Source: Sporolactobacillus vineae DSM 21990 = SL153 (GTDB lineage Bacteria > Bacillota > Bacilli > Bacillales > Sporolactobacillaceae). Taken from it: 64,000 nucleotides of DNA. Below, in pieces: positions 45,903 through 53,306 of the stretch (position 1 is the first letter of the stretch; each line of letters starts with the position of its first letter). The translations under genes were made by a program, and so were the position numbers. The DNA lies in NCBI RefSeq assembly GCF_000377985.1, contig NZ_KB899043.1:124001-188000 (forward strand), read 5' to 3'. Under the pieces are notes generated by a model. It saw only the letters and a list, made by a program, of their open reading frames with translations, did not search any database and had not been told where the DNA came from.

Positions 45903-46292
45903 ATGGATCAGGATGCCTATCAGTATGATAACGACGAATCGTACCGTGCGCCGAATAATGCGGCGAACCATCCGGTGAACAATGCGATGCAGGGGAACCC
46001 GGCAATGCTTCCGGATCACAGACAGCTCAAAGCATTGGCTGAAAAATACCAGAATCATTATGTTACCGGTCATTTAAAGGACGGAAGGATTATTGAGGGG
46101 ATCATTCTCGGTGCAGATCATGAAGCGGTCACTCTGCTTATTGTTGAAAAAAATGCCTTACCGAGAGATGACGACAGCCGGCAGTTTGGGCGTTTTCCCG
46201 GATTTTTTCGATTCACGCCCTTTCGGTTCCCTTTTCCTTTTTTCGCCCCGCCCTTCTTCTCACCATTTATTTTTCCGTTCTTCTGGATTTAA
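45903..46292 (+). CDS. Unknown protein with LSm-like motif and Phe/Pro-rich tail
   Basis: The 129-residue protein starts MDQDAYQYDNDESYRAPNNA (Asn/Asp-rich). It then has a segment resembling small LSm-like beta folds (about 60-85, YVTGHLKDGRIIEGIILGAD). It ends in a striking Phe/Pro-rich tail (about 98-129, RFTPFRFPFPFFAPPFFSPF). ATG 45903 has GGGAGG 9 bases upstream, within a perfect hairpin. The frame is open further upstream but without a ribosome site. No function assigned. Confidence 0.68.
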   Translation: MDQDAYQYDNDESYRAPNNAANHPVNNAMQGNPAMLPDHRQLKALAEKYQNHYVTGHLKDGRIIEGIILGADHEAVTLLIVEKNALPRDDDSRQFGRFPGFFRFTPFRFPFPFFAPPFFSPFIFPFFWI

Positions 46293-46314
46293 CCGGGTAT
46301 GGCAGCCAAATCGG

Positions 46315-46349
46315 ACGAAGCGTGTATGGACCGTTCATACACGCTTTGT
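46315..46349 (+). terminator. Strong hairpin after the Phe/Pro-rich protein gene
   Basis: ACGAAGCGTGTATG and CATACACGCTTTGT pair at 13 of 14 positions. The T run is short (TTTGTCTG), so termination may be partial. Confidence 0.55.
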
Positions 46350-46462
46350 CTGTATGCCCGGACTCAGCTGAACTTCCGGACAGTTGACATCCGGTCTGTC
46401 TCTTATACAATTTAAAGTGTAAGACGCTGCATCAATGCAGTCTGAAAGAGACGGTGAGTAAT

Positions 46463-46699
46463 GTGAACGATATATCGGTCAACCAGGCAATTCAACTGAT
46501 CGACCAGGGCAGAGAACTGGACTTCACCTATCAGGGCGAGACGTATTCGATCACCCATCTGGGCAACGCTAAAGAAATCACCCATCACGGCTTATGGATG
46601 GATTATCAATCCGGTGAAGCCCTTTTCACGCAGCACCGGATTCAAGGAAAGCGGCTCGCCGATATCTGGAAAAATGCTGAAGTGGATATCATTTTTTGA
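46463..46699 (+). CDS. Small soluble protein of unknown function (78 aa)
   Basis: I do not recognise the family. The sequence starts VNDISVNQAIQLIDQGRELD and includes the aromatic and histidine-rich stretch LGNAKEITHHGLWMDYQSG. GTG at 46463 follows GGTGAG by 4 bases; another in-frame GTG at 46454 is possible. It lies 36 bases upstream of the SRAP peptidase gene and may share its transcript. Confidence 0.55.
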   Translation: MNDISVNQAIQLIDQGRELDFTYQGETYSITHLGNAKEITHHGLWMDYQSGEALFTQHRIQGKRLADIWKNAEVDIIF

Positions 46700-46735
46700 T
46701 CATGGAAATGACTCTTGCAATCCGAGGTGAGTGCA

Positions 46736-47410
46736 GTGTGCGGCAGGTTCACAATTATCGCCCCTTATGAATACGTCATTTATCGGTTCGCTATTAAGCG
46801 CAGTGCACCGAAATTCGAATTCCGGCAGAGCTACAATGTCGCTCCCGGCCAGAAGATCATGGCCGTAGTCAGTGACGGCTCGCAGAATCGGCTCGGCGAT
46901 TTAAAATGGGGACTGATTCCGCCCTGGGCAAAAGATCCGAAAATCGGCTACAAACTGATCAATGCACGGGCCGAGTCGGTCGCCGACAAACCCAGCTTTC
47001 AAAAAGCATTCCGAAAACATCGCTGTCTGATTATCGCCGACAGTTTCTATGAATGGACCCATGACAATCCAAAAAACAAGCGGCCCTTTCGTTTTAAACT
47101 GAAAAGCGGCGACTTGTTTGCCATGGCCGGACTCTGGGAAGCATGGCGGTCCCCTGAGGGCGGAGTCACCCATTCGGCTGCGATTATCACAACGGATGCC
47201 AATGCGCTGATGGCCCCGATTCACAACCGGATGCCGGTAATACTCAGAAAAGAAGATGAACAGAAATGGATTGATCCGTCCGTTCAGCAAAGCGAGCAGC
47301 TGAGCCTCTTTCTGAAGCCGTATGCCAGTAAAGAAATGGAAGCCTATGAGGTCTCCAGGGATGTCAATTCACCGCGTCACGATGACGCCCATTTGATCGA
47401 CCGTATCTGA
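46736..47410 (+). CDS. SRAP-domain protein (HMCES/YedK family)
   Basis: SRAP proteins crosslink to abasic sites in single-stranded DNA through the N-terminal cysteine and shield them. The 224-residue protein must begin with Met-Cys. GTG 46736 gives Cys2 (CGRFT) and has GAGGTGA upstream. The other active-site residues are present: Asn76 (INARAES), Glu106 (SFYEW) and His163 (IHNRMPV), near E. coli YedK positions 75, 105 and 160. No LexA box was seen upstream. Confidence 0.93.
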   Translation: MCGRFTIIAPYEYVIYRFAIKRSAPKFEFRQSYNVAPGQKIMAVVSDGSQNRLGDLKWGLIPPWAKDPKIGYKLINARAESVADKPSFQKAFRKHRCLIIADSFYEWTHDNPKNKRPFRFKLKSGDLFAMAGLWEAWRSPEGGVTHSAAIITTDANALMAPIHNRMPVILRKEDEQKWIDPSVQQSEQLSLFLKPYASKEMEAYEVSRDVNSPRHDDAHLIDRI

Positions 47411-47521
47411 GCCTGTTACCTGCTATGTTGGCTAAGTTATGGCGAATTGAGTGATTTGTCCCGTTCATCGACCCTCTTACGGCCATATAATACCGTATCA
47501 CGCAACGAGGAGGTGTCACTT

Positions 47522-47623
47522 TTGAGCTATGATGGTGGTGGCTACAGCCACGGGAACAGCTTTGCACTGATTGTCGTTCTGTTCATTCTCCTGATTATTG
47601 TCGGTACGGCTTTCATTTATTAA
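47522..47623 (+). CDS. YjcZ-family small sporulation protein (33 aa)
   Basis: The sequence MSYDGGGYSHGNSFALIVVL then ends in FILLIIVGTAFIY, the pattern of YjcZ/SscA-like spore proteins: a Gly/Tyr-rich head and one membrane helix. It starts with TTG, 7 bases after GAGGAGGT. CATATAATA at 47484-47492 resembles a sigma-K -10 element (CATANNNTA), but the -35 is poor. A terminator follows. Confidence 0.85.
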   Translation: MSYDGGGYSHGNSFALIVVLFILLIIVGTAFIY

Positions 47624-47674
47624 GCGAACACATCCGCTCTGCCGCCTGAAACCTTCAGTACCTCCTCCAGAATC

Positions 47675-47704
47675 AAGGCACCCGCGCACCCGGGTGCCTT
47701 TTTC
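47675..47704 (+). terminator. Terminator of the YjcZ-like gene
   Basis: AAGGCACCCG / CGGGTGCCTT with a short loop is followed by TTT. Confidence 0.82.
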
Positions 47705-47774
47705 GTCCGTCCGTAATTGCTCCACGATCCGAATAACGAACTTATTTTTCTGCTAATCAATATTTATTTATCGT

Positions 47775-47820
47775 TTATCGATAATTTTATACTGTTTTTC
47801 GATATATAATATGGTATACT
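47775..47820 (+). promoter_or_regulatory. Promoter region of the DUF2975 operon
   Basis: This AT-rich stretch holds a perfect palindrome TTATCGATAA (47775-47784), TATAAT (47805-47810) and TATACT (47815-47820). The palindrome is a candidate operator for the HTH protein encoded downstream. Confidence 0.42.
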
Positions 47821-47852
47821 CTTTCTGGAATTTAATGGAGAGGTGAGTGCAG

Positions 47853-48314
47853 ATGAAGATATTGGATCAAAACGGGCTTTCCGGACTCGTCAACGGGCTG
47901 CTGCATCTGATTTTGCTCGGGGGCGCCGTCATTTTTGTCAGCCTGCCCTGGTCGGTTAAATGGTACATGAACGTACTGCCCTACGAATCGTCAGAGAACT
48001 ATGCGTTTCTGCTGGCCTTCTTTGCGATTACCGGTTTATTTGCATTGACGATTGTTTATGAACTGATCCGGATTTTCCGGACACTGAACCGACATGACCC
48101 GTTCCAGTGGGATAATGTCCATAGTCTCAGAAAAATAGCCGTGGCATCGTTCCTGATTGCCGCCGGCTATATCGTCAAGATGATTTTTTTTAATTCCTTT
48201 CTGACTGTCATTCTCGTCATGGTCTTTGTCATTGCCGGATTTTTTTCGATCATCCTTGCAGAAGTATTCCGGCAGGCGGTAATTGTTAAAGAAGAAAACG
48301 ATCTAACGATTTGA
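47853..48314 (+). CDS. DUF2975 membrane protein
   Basis: The 153-residue protein has four membrane helices (about 12-32, 48-70, 98-118, 122-142). Its relatives include B. subtilis YoaS, also encoded beside a small HTH protein. ATG 47853 has GAGGTGA 6 bases upstream; an in-frame GTG two codons earlier is less likely. Function unknown. Confidence 0.83.
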   Translation: MKILDQNGLSGLVNGLLHLILLGGAVIFVSLPWSVKWYMNVLPYESSENYAFLLAFFAITGLFALTIVYELIRIFRTLNRHDPFQWDNVHSLRKIAVASFLIAAGYIVKMIFFNSFLTVILVMVFVIAGFFSIILAEVFRQAVIVKEENDLTI

Positions 48315-48324
48315 GGGGTGCAAT

Positions 48325-48573
48325 ATGTCGATTATTGTGAATCTTGACGTGGTCATGGCACAAAAGAAAATCAGCGCCTCGGAACTTGCCGAAAGCGTCG
48401 GCATTACACCGGCCAATCTGTCGATTCTGAAAAACAACAAGGCAAAGGCAATCCGTTTTTCCACTCTGGAAGCGATCTGCCATGCTCTTGACTGCCAGCC
48501 CGGAGATCTGCTCGAATATGTTGCTCCATCGGCCCATGAGCCGGCAAAACAGTTTAAAAAGGAGCGGAGATAG
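48325..48573 (+). CDS. Small Cro/CI-type HTH regulator (YozG-like)
   Basis: The 82-residue protein is a single HTH_26-type domain: VMAQKKISASELAESVGITP, ANLSILKNNKAKAIRFSTL and LDCQPGDLLEYV. It pairs with the DUF2975 gene as YozG does with YoaS in B. subtilis, and probably regulates this operon. It is 10 bases after the DUF2975 stop. Confidence 0.9.
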   Translation: MSIIVNLDVVMAQKKISASELAESVGITPANLSILKNNKAKAIRFSTLEAICHALDCQPGDLLEYVAPSAHEPAKQFKKERR

Positions 48574-50124
48574 ATGAAAAATAATCATCCTTTTCACTCG
48601 ATGAAAAAAAGCCGTACGCTGCTGTTGAGCACCATTTTGCTTGGTGTGCTTGTCGACATCCTGTTCTATGATAGGATGCTGGGTGTCTCTTATCCGATTT
48701 TTGTCGCTGCATTCTACAGTCTGTTTTTCTGGAATTTCCGAAACCGGATTCAGGTCCGGCTCAGCTTCGGCTGGCTGCTGCTGATCCCGATTTTTCTGCT
48801 GTCGCTGACCTATTTATTTTTCTCCAACATGATTTTCTACGTGCTGAATTTTGTTGCCGTTCCCTTCCTGGTTGTGGTGCAGACCCTGCTTGTGACCGAC
48901 AGGGCCACGCGGCGCTGGCACAGCGTATCCTTTCTTAATGACCTGATTTACAGTTTCTTCTACAGGCCGTTTGCTTATGTGACGGTGCCTTTCGTTCTGT
49001 TATCAAAGGGGCTGCTCACCAAATCGCGGATTAAAAAAGACAGTACCCTGCTGAAAGTGATTATCGGTATCCTGATTACCCTTCCGCTGCTCGCGCTGAT
49101 CCTGTCCCTGCTGGCTTCGGCGGATGAAGTCTTCGGTCACTTGTTCGGCCAGATCCCCATGCTGCTGGCAAAGATCCCCTGGAACACATTCGTCGGCCGG
49201 ATTGTACTGGCAGGTATTGTCGCCGTGGTTCTGTTCAGCTATATCTGGAGTCTGATGCGGCCGAAGCCGGAAAACGAATCACGAATCCAGCGTTTTGGCG
49301 CGTCCGGGCCGAAGCCGCGGATCGACCCCGTCATCGCGGTCACTCTGCTCAGCCTCATCGATGCAATTTATGTGCTCTTTACGTTGATTCAGTTTTCCTA
49401 TCTGTTCGGCGGACCCGCAATAGCGCTCCCGGCACATTTTTCTTATGCCGGATATGCCCGGAGAGGATTCTTTGAACTGATCGTTGTGACGCTGATCAAT
49501 TTCAGCGTGCTCCTGACGCTGATCTATCTGATTAAGGAGAGCGGACGGCTGATCGGCAGGGCCGTCCGCCTGTTCGAATCGCTGCTTGTCGTCTGCACGC
49601 TGGTCATGCTGCTTTCTGCTTTCTTCAGAATGGCGCTGTATGAACAGGCCTATGGCTACACCTATCTTCGCCTGCTGACGCATGCGTTCATGATCTTTCT
49701 CTTTGTCCTGTTTATTCTGACTTTCTGGAAAATCTGGAAGAAGAAAGTGCCCCTGTATAAATATTATCTGGTCACTGCGATCGCGGCTTATGTTACGATC
49801 AACTATGTGAACATCGACCAGCTGATTACAAAATACAACATTGAGCGCTACCAGCTGACCGGAAAAATCGACGTCAGCTATCTCTCCACGCTATCTGATG
49901 ATGCCGTTGCCGGCAGCGTCCGCCTGCTGCATGTAAAGGATCTGTCTGTCTCCGGTCGCATGGAAAATATGCTCTATTTCCGGAATCAGAGCCTATCCGC
50001 TCCGGAGCCATGGCAATCCTTCAATCTGTCGCATCACCGCGCAAAGAAAATCCTGTCCGGCTATACACTGCACCATCGGCAGAACTATGATCAGCCGCCG
50101 GCCGCATCATTCAATGAGCCCTGA
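48574..50124 (+). CDS. DUF4173/DUF4153-family polytopic membrane protein
   Basis: The 516-residue protein has about 11-12 membrane helices and a soluble C-terminal part (about 420-516) with NIERYQLTGKIDVSYLSTLS and DDAVAGSVRLL. This matches DUF4173 (DUF4153-related) proteins, whose function is unknown. Its ATG directly abuts the stop of the HTH gene, with AAAGGAG upstream, so all three genes are one unit. Confidence 0.82.
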   Translation: MKNNHPFHSMKKSRTLLLSTILLGVLVDILFYDRMLGVSYPIFVAAFYSLFFWNFRNRIQVRLSFGWLLLIPIFLLSLTYLFFSNMIFYVLNFVAVPFLVVVQTLLVTDRATRRWHSVSFLNDLIYSFFYRPFAYVTVPFVLLSKGLLTKSRIKKDSTLLKVIIGILITLPLLALILSLLASADEVFGHLFGQIPMLLAKIPWNTFVGRIVLAGIVAVVLFSYIWSLMRPKPENESRIQRFGASGPKPRIDPVIAVTLLSLIDAIYVLFTLIQFSYLFGGPAIALPAHFSYAGYARRGFFELIVVTLINFSVLLTLIYLIKESGRLIGRAVRLFESLLVVCTLVMLLSAFFRMALYEQAYGYTYLRLLTHAFMIFLFVLFILTFWKIWKKKVPLYKYYLVTAIAAYVTINYVNIDQLITKYNIERYQLTGKIDVSYLSTLSDDAVAGSVRLLHVKDLSVSGRMENMLYFRNQSLSAPEPWQSFNLSHHRAKKILSGYTLHHRQNYDQPPAASFNEP

Positions 50125-50125
50125 T

Positions 50126-50227
50126 TCAGCCGGCGAATGCGAGCATGACAATGGCCGTCACAACGGTCAACGCCGGCAACAGAAAGGTCAGTGCTTTGGC
50201 AAATGTTTCACTGGATGTGCTGTTCAT
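50126..50227 (-). CDS. Predicted 33-aa single-helix membrane protein
   Basis: The sequence MNSTSSETFAKALTFLLPAL then continues TVVTAIVMLAFAG. It has a ribosome site (GGTGAG, 4 bases from ATG) and one membrane helix. Its stop lies one base from the stop of the convergent DUF4173 gene. No family recognised. Confidence 0.5.
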   Translation of the reverse strand: MNSTSSETFAKALTFLLPALTVVTAIVMLAFAG

Positions 50228-50374
50228 ATGTCTCACCCGTCTTTCCTGTTCAGTATAACCGGGCAAGTTTAAAAATTTGTGAAACCACGATTAGAAATTG
50301 ATGAGTGGCCGATGCATGATTTTCAGCCGATTGAGGAAAATTAACGATGCTTTAAAAAAGGAGGAGATTCGACG

Positions 50375-50653
50375 ATGTCTGTCATGAGCAATTGGGATCA
50401 GTGGAAAGATTTTCTGGCCGACCAGATGCACCGGGCAGAAAACATCGGCGCCAGTTCGGAGATCATCAATGATTTTGCCACGAAAATCGGCGGCTATCTC
50501 TCCGATCACGTCGACCCGAAAAATGAACAGCAGCGGATGCTTGCCGATCTTTGGCACGTTGCCGATACCGAGGAACAAAAAACCATCGCGCGCCTGATCA
50601 TGAAACTGGTCAACAATAACGGTACACTCCAGCAGCCTGAACTGCAGCGTTGA
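50375..50653 (+). CDS. DUF3243 protein (YmfJ-like)
   Basis: The 92-residue helical protein has the DUF3243 pattern NWDQWKDFLADQMHRAENIG, DFATKIGGYLSDHVDPKN and LWHVADTEEQ. B. subtilis YmfJ belongs to the same family; function unknown. GGAGGAG precedes ATG and a terminator follows. Confidence 0.88.
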   Translation: MSVMSNWDQWKDFLADQMHRAENIGASSEIINDFATKIGGYLSDHVDPKNEQQRMLADLWHVADTEEQKTIARLIMKLVNNNGTLQQPELQR

Positions 50654-50684
50654 TACGACGAATAAGTGTATGGGAAGCCATCAG

Positions 50685-50712
50685 AACCCTCCGGAAGCTC
50701 CGGAGGGTTTCG
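50685..50712 (+). terminator. Terminator of the DUF3243 gene
   Basis: AACCCTCCGG / CCGGAGGGTT with a five-base loop is followed by TTTC. Confidence 0.82.
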
Positions 50713-50796
50713 GTGCCTGCAAGCGATTTTTAATATGCTATAATGCGAATGATTCAGTAAAATTTTTTTGCCCGCGGGGCTATGGAGGAAACGTCA

Positions 50797-51357
50797 ATGA
50801 AAATTTATACCGGACACGGTGACGCCGGGAGGACACTAACCTTAAACGGTTCCCAGCCTTTGAAAAACAGCCCGCTGATTCAGTTGAACGGGAGTCTTGA
50901 CGAAGTGTCGGCATCTGCCGGTTACCTGATCACACTGATCGGCAGCCGGAACAACCGTTCAGAAGAACAAGAGGATCTGGTCTGGATACAGAACGTGCTT
51001 TACCATATCGGTATCGAAGTCAGTTCGGCTTTTTCCAGGCTTTATATTGATTCGTCCTGTGTTGCCGCACTGGAATCCCGGATCGACCGGCTTGACGGGC
51101 AGAATGATCCGCTGACGGAGTTTATTTTATACAGCGGCACGATGCCGGCCGCTTATGCGCAGGTCACACGATCGGTGACGCGGCGCTGTGAACGGGACTT
51201 TGTCACTTTTTTAAGCGAAGCCGATCAGAAGATCCCTCAAAGCTATCTGTTCATCAACCGGCTCTCCGACTATTTCTTTGTTCTCGCCCGTTATCTGAAT
51301 AAATGCAGCGGGATCAAGGAGGCAACCGTATCCAAATGGAAGCAGATTGATGGTTGA
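50797..51357 (+). CDS. PduO-type cobalamin adenosyltransferase-like protein
   Basis: PduO enzymes transfer adenosyl from ATP to cob(I)alamin. The 186-residue protein keeps MKIYTGHGDAGRT, LNGSLDEVSA, RSVTRRCERDF and FINRLSDYFFVLAR, covering the ATP loop and the C-terminal Arg/Glu cluster. The N-terminal loop differs from the usual TKTGDKG-type motif, and no cobalamin or diol-dehydratase genes are nearby, so activity is uncertain. ATG 50797 has GGAGG 8 bases upstream. A TATAAT at 50739-50744 may be its -10. Confidence 0.78.
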   Translation: MKIYTGHGDAGRTLTLNGSQPLKNSPLIQLNGSLDEVSASAGYLITLIGSRNNRSEEQEDLVWIQNVLYHIGIEVSSAFSRLYIDSSCVAALESRIDRLDGQNDPLTEFILYSGTMPAAYAQVTRSVTRRCERDFVTFLSEADQKIPQSYLFINRLSDYFFVLARYLNKCSGIKEATVSKWKQIDG

Positions 51358-51554
51358 ATTCCGGATCAAATCGGTTCTGCGGCTGATACGCGGCAAACAG
51401 TGCACCTGCAGCGGAAAACTGCAGCCGGGTTTTAACGGCATCTTAAAAATAAATCCCCGGCCGCGGCAGCGTTTCTGCATCAGTCAGGGAGGAGTCATCA
51501 TTATGTACGGCCGGTCAAAAAAGACCGGCTGAAGAACTGTTCCGATCTGCAGCA

Positions 51555-51653
51555 TCAGTAGCCCCGCTGCTTCTTGAGTTTCGTATCCCACCAAATAATC
51601 CCTACCACCGGAAGAATCATAACAATTGTGCCAAACACACCTACTGCTGTCAT
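51555..51653 (-). CDS. Small membrane protein (32 aa) under a catabolite-type promoter
   Basis: The sequence MTAVGVFGTIVMILPVVGII continues WWDTKLKKQRGY: one membrane helix and a basic cytosolic tail, in the style of small respiratory-oxidase or regulatory subunits. AGGAGTG lies 6 bases before ATG. The promoter is clear and overlaps a cre-like site. Family not assigned. Confidence 0.65.
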   Translation of the reverse strand: MTAVGVFGTIVMILPVVGIIWWDTKLKKQRGY

Positions 51654-51688
51654 CTCTGTCTCACTCCTATCGTGGAAATGAAATAAAA

Positions 51689-51739
51689 TGTAATCGCTTC
51701 CACATCTATATTATATCCTGAATCTGTTGATTGATTCAA
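51689..51739 (-). promoter_or_regulatory. Promoter with cre-like site for the 32-aa gene
   Basis: On the minus strand TTGAAT (51734-51739) and TATAAT (51710-51715) are 18 bases apart. At the predicted start of transcription lies TGGAAGCGATTACA (51689-51702), which matches the CcpA cre pattern TGNAANCGNWNNCA. Confidence 0.62.
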
Positions 51740-51797
51740 TGCTTTTGCCTGCCGGAGGAAATCTTTTTCCCTGTTCTGCATTTTCATTGATGAAATT

Positions 51798-51826
51798 AAA
51801 AAAGCAGGACCTTCTTCGGGTCCTGA
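51798..51826 (-). terminator. Hairpin terminator in the intergenic region
   Basis: CAGGACC / GGTCCTG with a seven-base loop is followed by six T residues on the minus strand. Confidence 0.72.
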
Positions 51827-51855
51827 ATTAGGGGGGTCTTGCCTGATTCGAGATT

Positions 51856-51885
51856 AAAAGGATTGTTTCAAGCTGAACAATCCCA
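51856..51885 (-). terminator. Terminator after the 30-aa gene
   Basis: GGATTGTT / AACAATCC is a perfect 8-base stem followed by TTTTAATC on the minus strand, about 60 bases after the 30-aa gene. Confidence 0.65.
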
Positions 51886-51944
51886 GCAATATATACGATG
51901 GAGCCCGCCGATTCGGTTCAGAATGCTGAAAATGAGTCGCCGAA

Positions 51945-52037
51945 TCAAAACCTCAGTATCATTGCGATAACGATCGCCCAGAACGGCAGGCAGATCGCCG
52001 TCGCCCAGGCTGCTCCCTTAAAAAAATTTCCTTCCAA
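51945..52037 (-). CDS. Predicted 30-aa membrane protein
   Basis: TTG at 52037, 5 bases after GAGGGTGG, starts MEGNFFKGAAWATAICLPFW, which ends AIVIAMILRF. The pattern (short charged head, one or two hydrophobic spans) is like many unannotated Bacillales micro-proteins. Two tandem terminators follow. The rest of 51654-52182 holds no other convincing gene. Confidence 0.5.
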   Translation of the reverse strand: MEGNFFKGAAWATAICLPFWAIVIAMILRF

Positions 52038-52182
52038 AAAAACCACCCTCGGTGACTGTGGATCGACTCAAGCCAACCCACTTTTATCAGGCAGTTTTCC
52101 CATATATTCTGAAATTCATTCCATCCATTCACCCGGCAGCGCCGTAAGCCGGGATTAGCTGCCGGAGGACCCGGTCAACCGC

Positions 52183-52704
52183 TCATTGCCCCCGGGAATA
52201 CACCTTTGAAAATTGGGGAACCGGCTCACCTTTGAAGTTATAATAACGGACAGCTGCCTGCTTCTCGTCCGCACTAAGCTCAAGGACGACATACGTCCCC
52301 TCCTGATAATTTCTCGGCAGACGCAGACTTCCCGGGTTGATGCCGATCATGCCTGCTTCTTTAAAGGAACCGGCAAAGTGCGTATGGCCGTAGCAGATGA
52401 TGTCTGCCTTCACCTCAAGTCCCCGGTAGCAAATTCTGGCCGGCGACTGCCGGACGCCAAGCAGATGACCGTGTGCCACCAGAAATTTCAGCGGCCCGGA
52501 CTGTTTCACGATCTCATCCGGAAAACGTCCGGGAAAATCGCAGTTGCCCTCAACCGTCAGATAACCCTTCAGTTCCGGACTGTCCGGTTTGAGTTCCGAA
52601 TCCCCGCAATGGATCAATGCTTCGACTTTCCCCTGATATCGTGCTCTGAGCACAGCCAGTTCGCGCTTCATTCCGTGTGTGTCACTGACAATCAGCCATT
52701 TCAT
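52183..52704 (-). CDS. ysnB: YsnB/YfcE-type metallophosphoesterase
   Basis: This is a calcineurin-like phosphoesterase of the MJ0936/YfcE group. The 173-residue protein has the metal motifs [10 protein letters not shown] (DxH), IHCGDSE (GD), GNCD and VAHGHLLG, then CYGHTHFA. ATG 52704 overlaps the rdgB stop (ATGA) and has AGGG upstream. The order rph-rdgB-ysnB is as in B. subtilis. Substrate unknown. Confidence 0.92.
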   Translation of the reverse strand: MKWLIVSDTHGMKRELAVLRARYQGKVEALIHCGDSELKPDSPELKGYLTVEGNCDFPGRFPDEIVKQSGPLKFLVAHGHLLGVRQSPARICYRGLEVKADIICYGHTHFAGSFKEAGMIGINPGSLRLPRNYQEGTYVVLELSADEKQAAVRYYNFKGEPVPQFSKVYSRGQ

Positions 52705-53306
52705 TTTCTTTTCCCTACCCATTCTGGCCATTTTCGGCGTAATTCCTGCAATGCCCGTGCACGATGGCTGATCCGGTTCTTCTTCGCTTCACCCATTTCA
52801 GCGAATGTTTCCTTCTCATCCGGAACAAGAAAGACCGGATCATAGCCGAATCCGTCGGCACCGCGCCGTTCCGTCGTAATGACACCGTCGCAGCGTCCGA
52901 CCGCAAAACGGGTCGGCGTACCGGGAATGCTGAGTGCCAGCGTACAGCTGAAATGTGCTGTACGCCGATCCGTCGGTACGCCCTTCAGGTTTCCGAGCAG
53001 TTTATCAATATTCCGTTCGCTGTCCTTTTCGGGTCCGGAATAACGTGCTGAGTAAATGCCGGGTTCCCCGTGCAGTGCGTCGACCGACAGTCCCGAGTCG
53101 TCGGCAATGGTGATCAAATGCGTCTCTTTGGACAAGGCTTCTGCTTTCAATGCTGCGTTTTCCTTAAAGGTCTTCCCTGTTTCCGGCACATCAATGACGA
53201 TGTTCAGGTCCTTCAGGGAACGGATGTTGACATCGAAGTCCTCGAGGAGTTCCTTGATTTCTTTTATCTTCCCCTGGTTATTCGACGCAATCAGTACCTG
53301 AGTCAT
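52701..53306 (-). CDS. rdgB: XTP/dITP diphosphatase (RdgB/YsnA)
   Basis: RdgB hydrolyses non-canonical purine nucleoside triphosphates to keep them out of DNA. The 201-residue protein has [43 protein letters not shown] and [11 protein letters not shown], with the basic C-terminal [11 protein letters not shown]. It overlaps rph and ysnB by four bases each. Confidence 0.95.
   Translation of the reverse strand: MTQVLIASNNQGKIKEIKELLEDFDVNIRSLKDLNIVIDVPETGKTFKENAALKAEALSKETHLITIADDSGLSVDALHGEPGIYSARYSGPEKDSERNIDKLLGNLKGVPTDRRTAHFSCTLALSIPGTPTRFAVGRCDGVITTERRGADGFGYDPVFLVPDEKETFAEMGEAKKNRISHRARALQELRRKWPEWVGKRK

Noticed and set aside
51898-52158. Plus-strand ORF of 86 codons
   Set aside because: No ribosome site and low-complexity sequence; the opposite strand holds a better-supported 30-codon gene.
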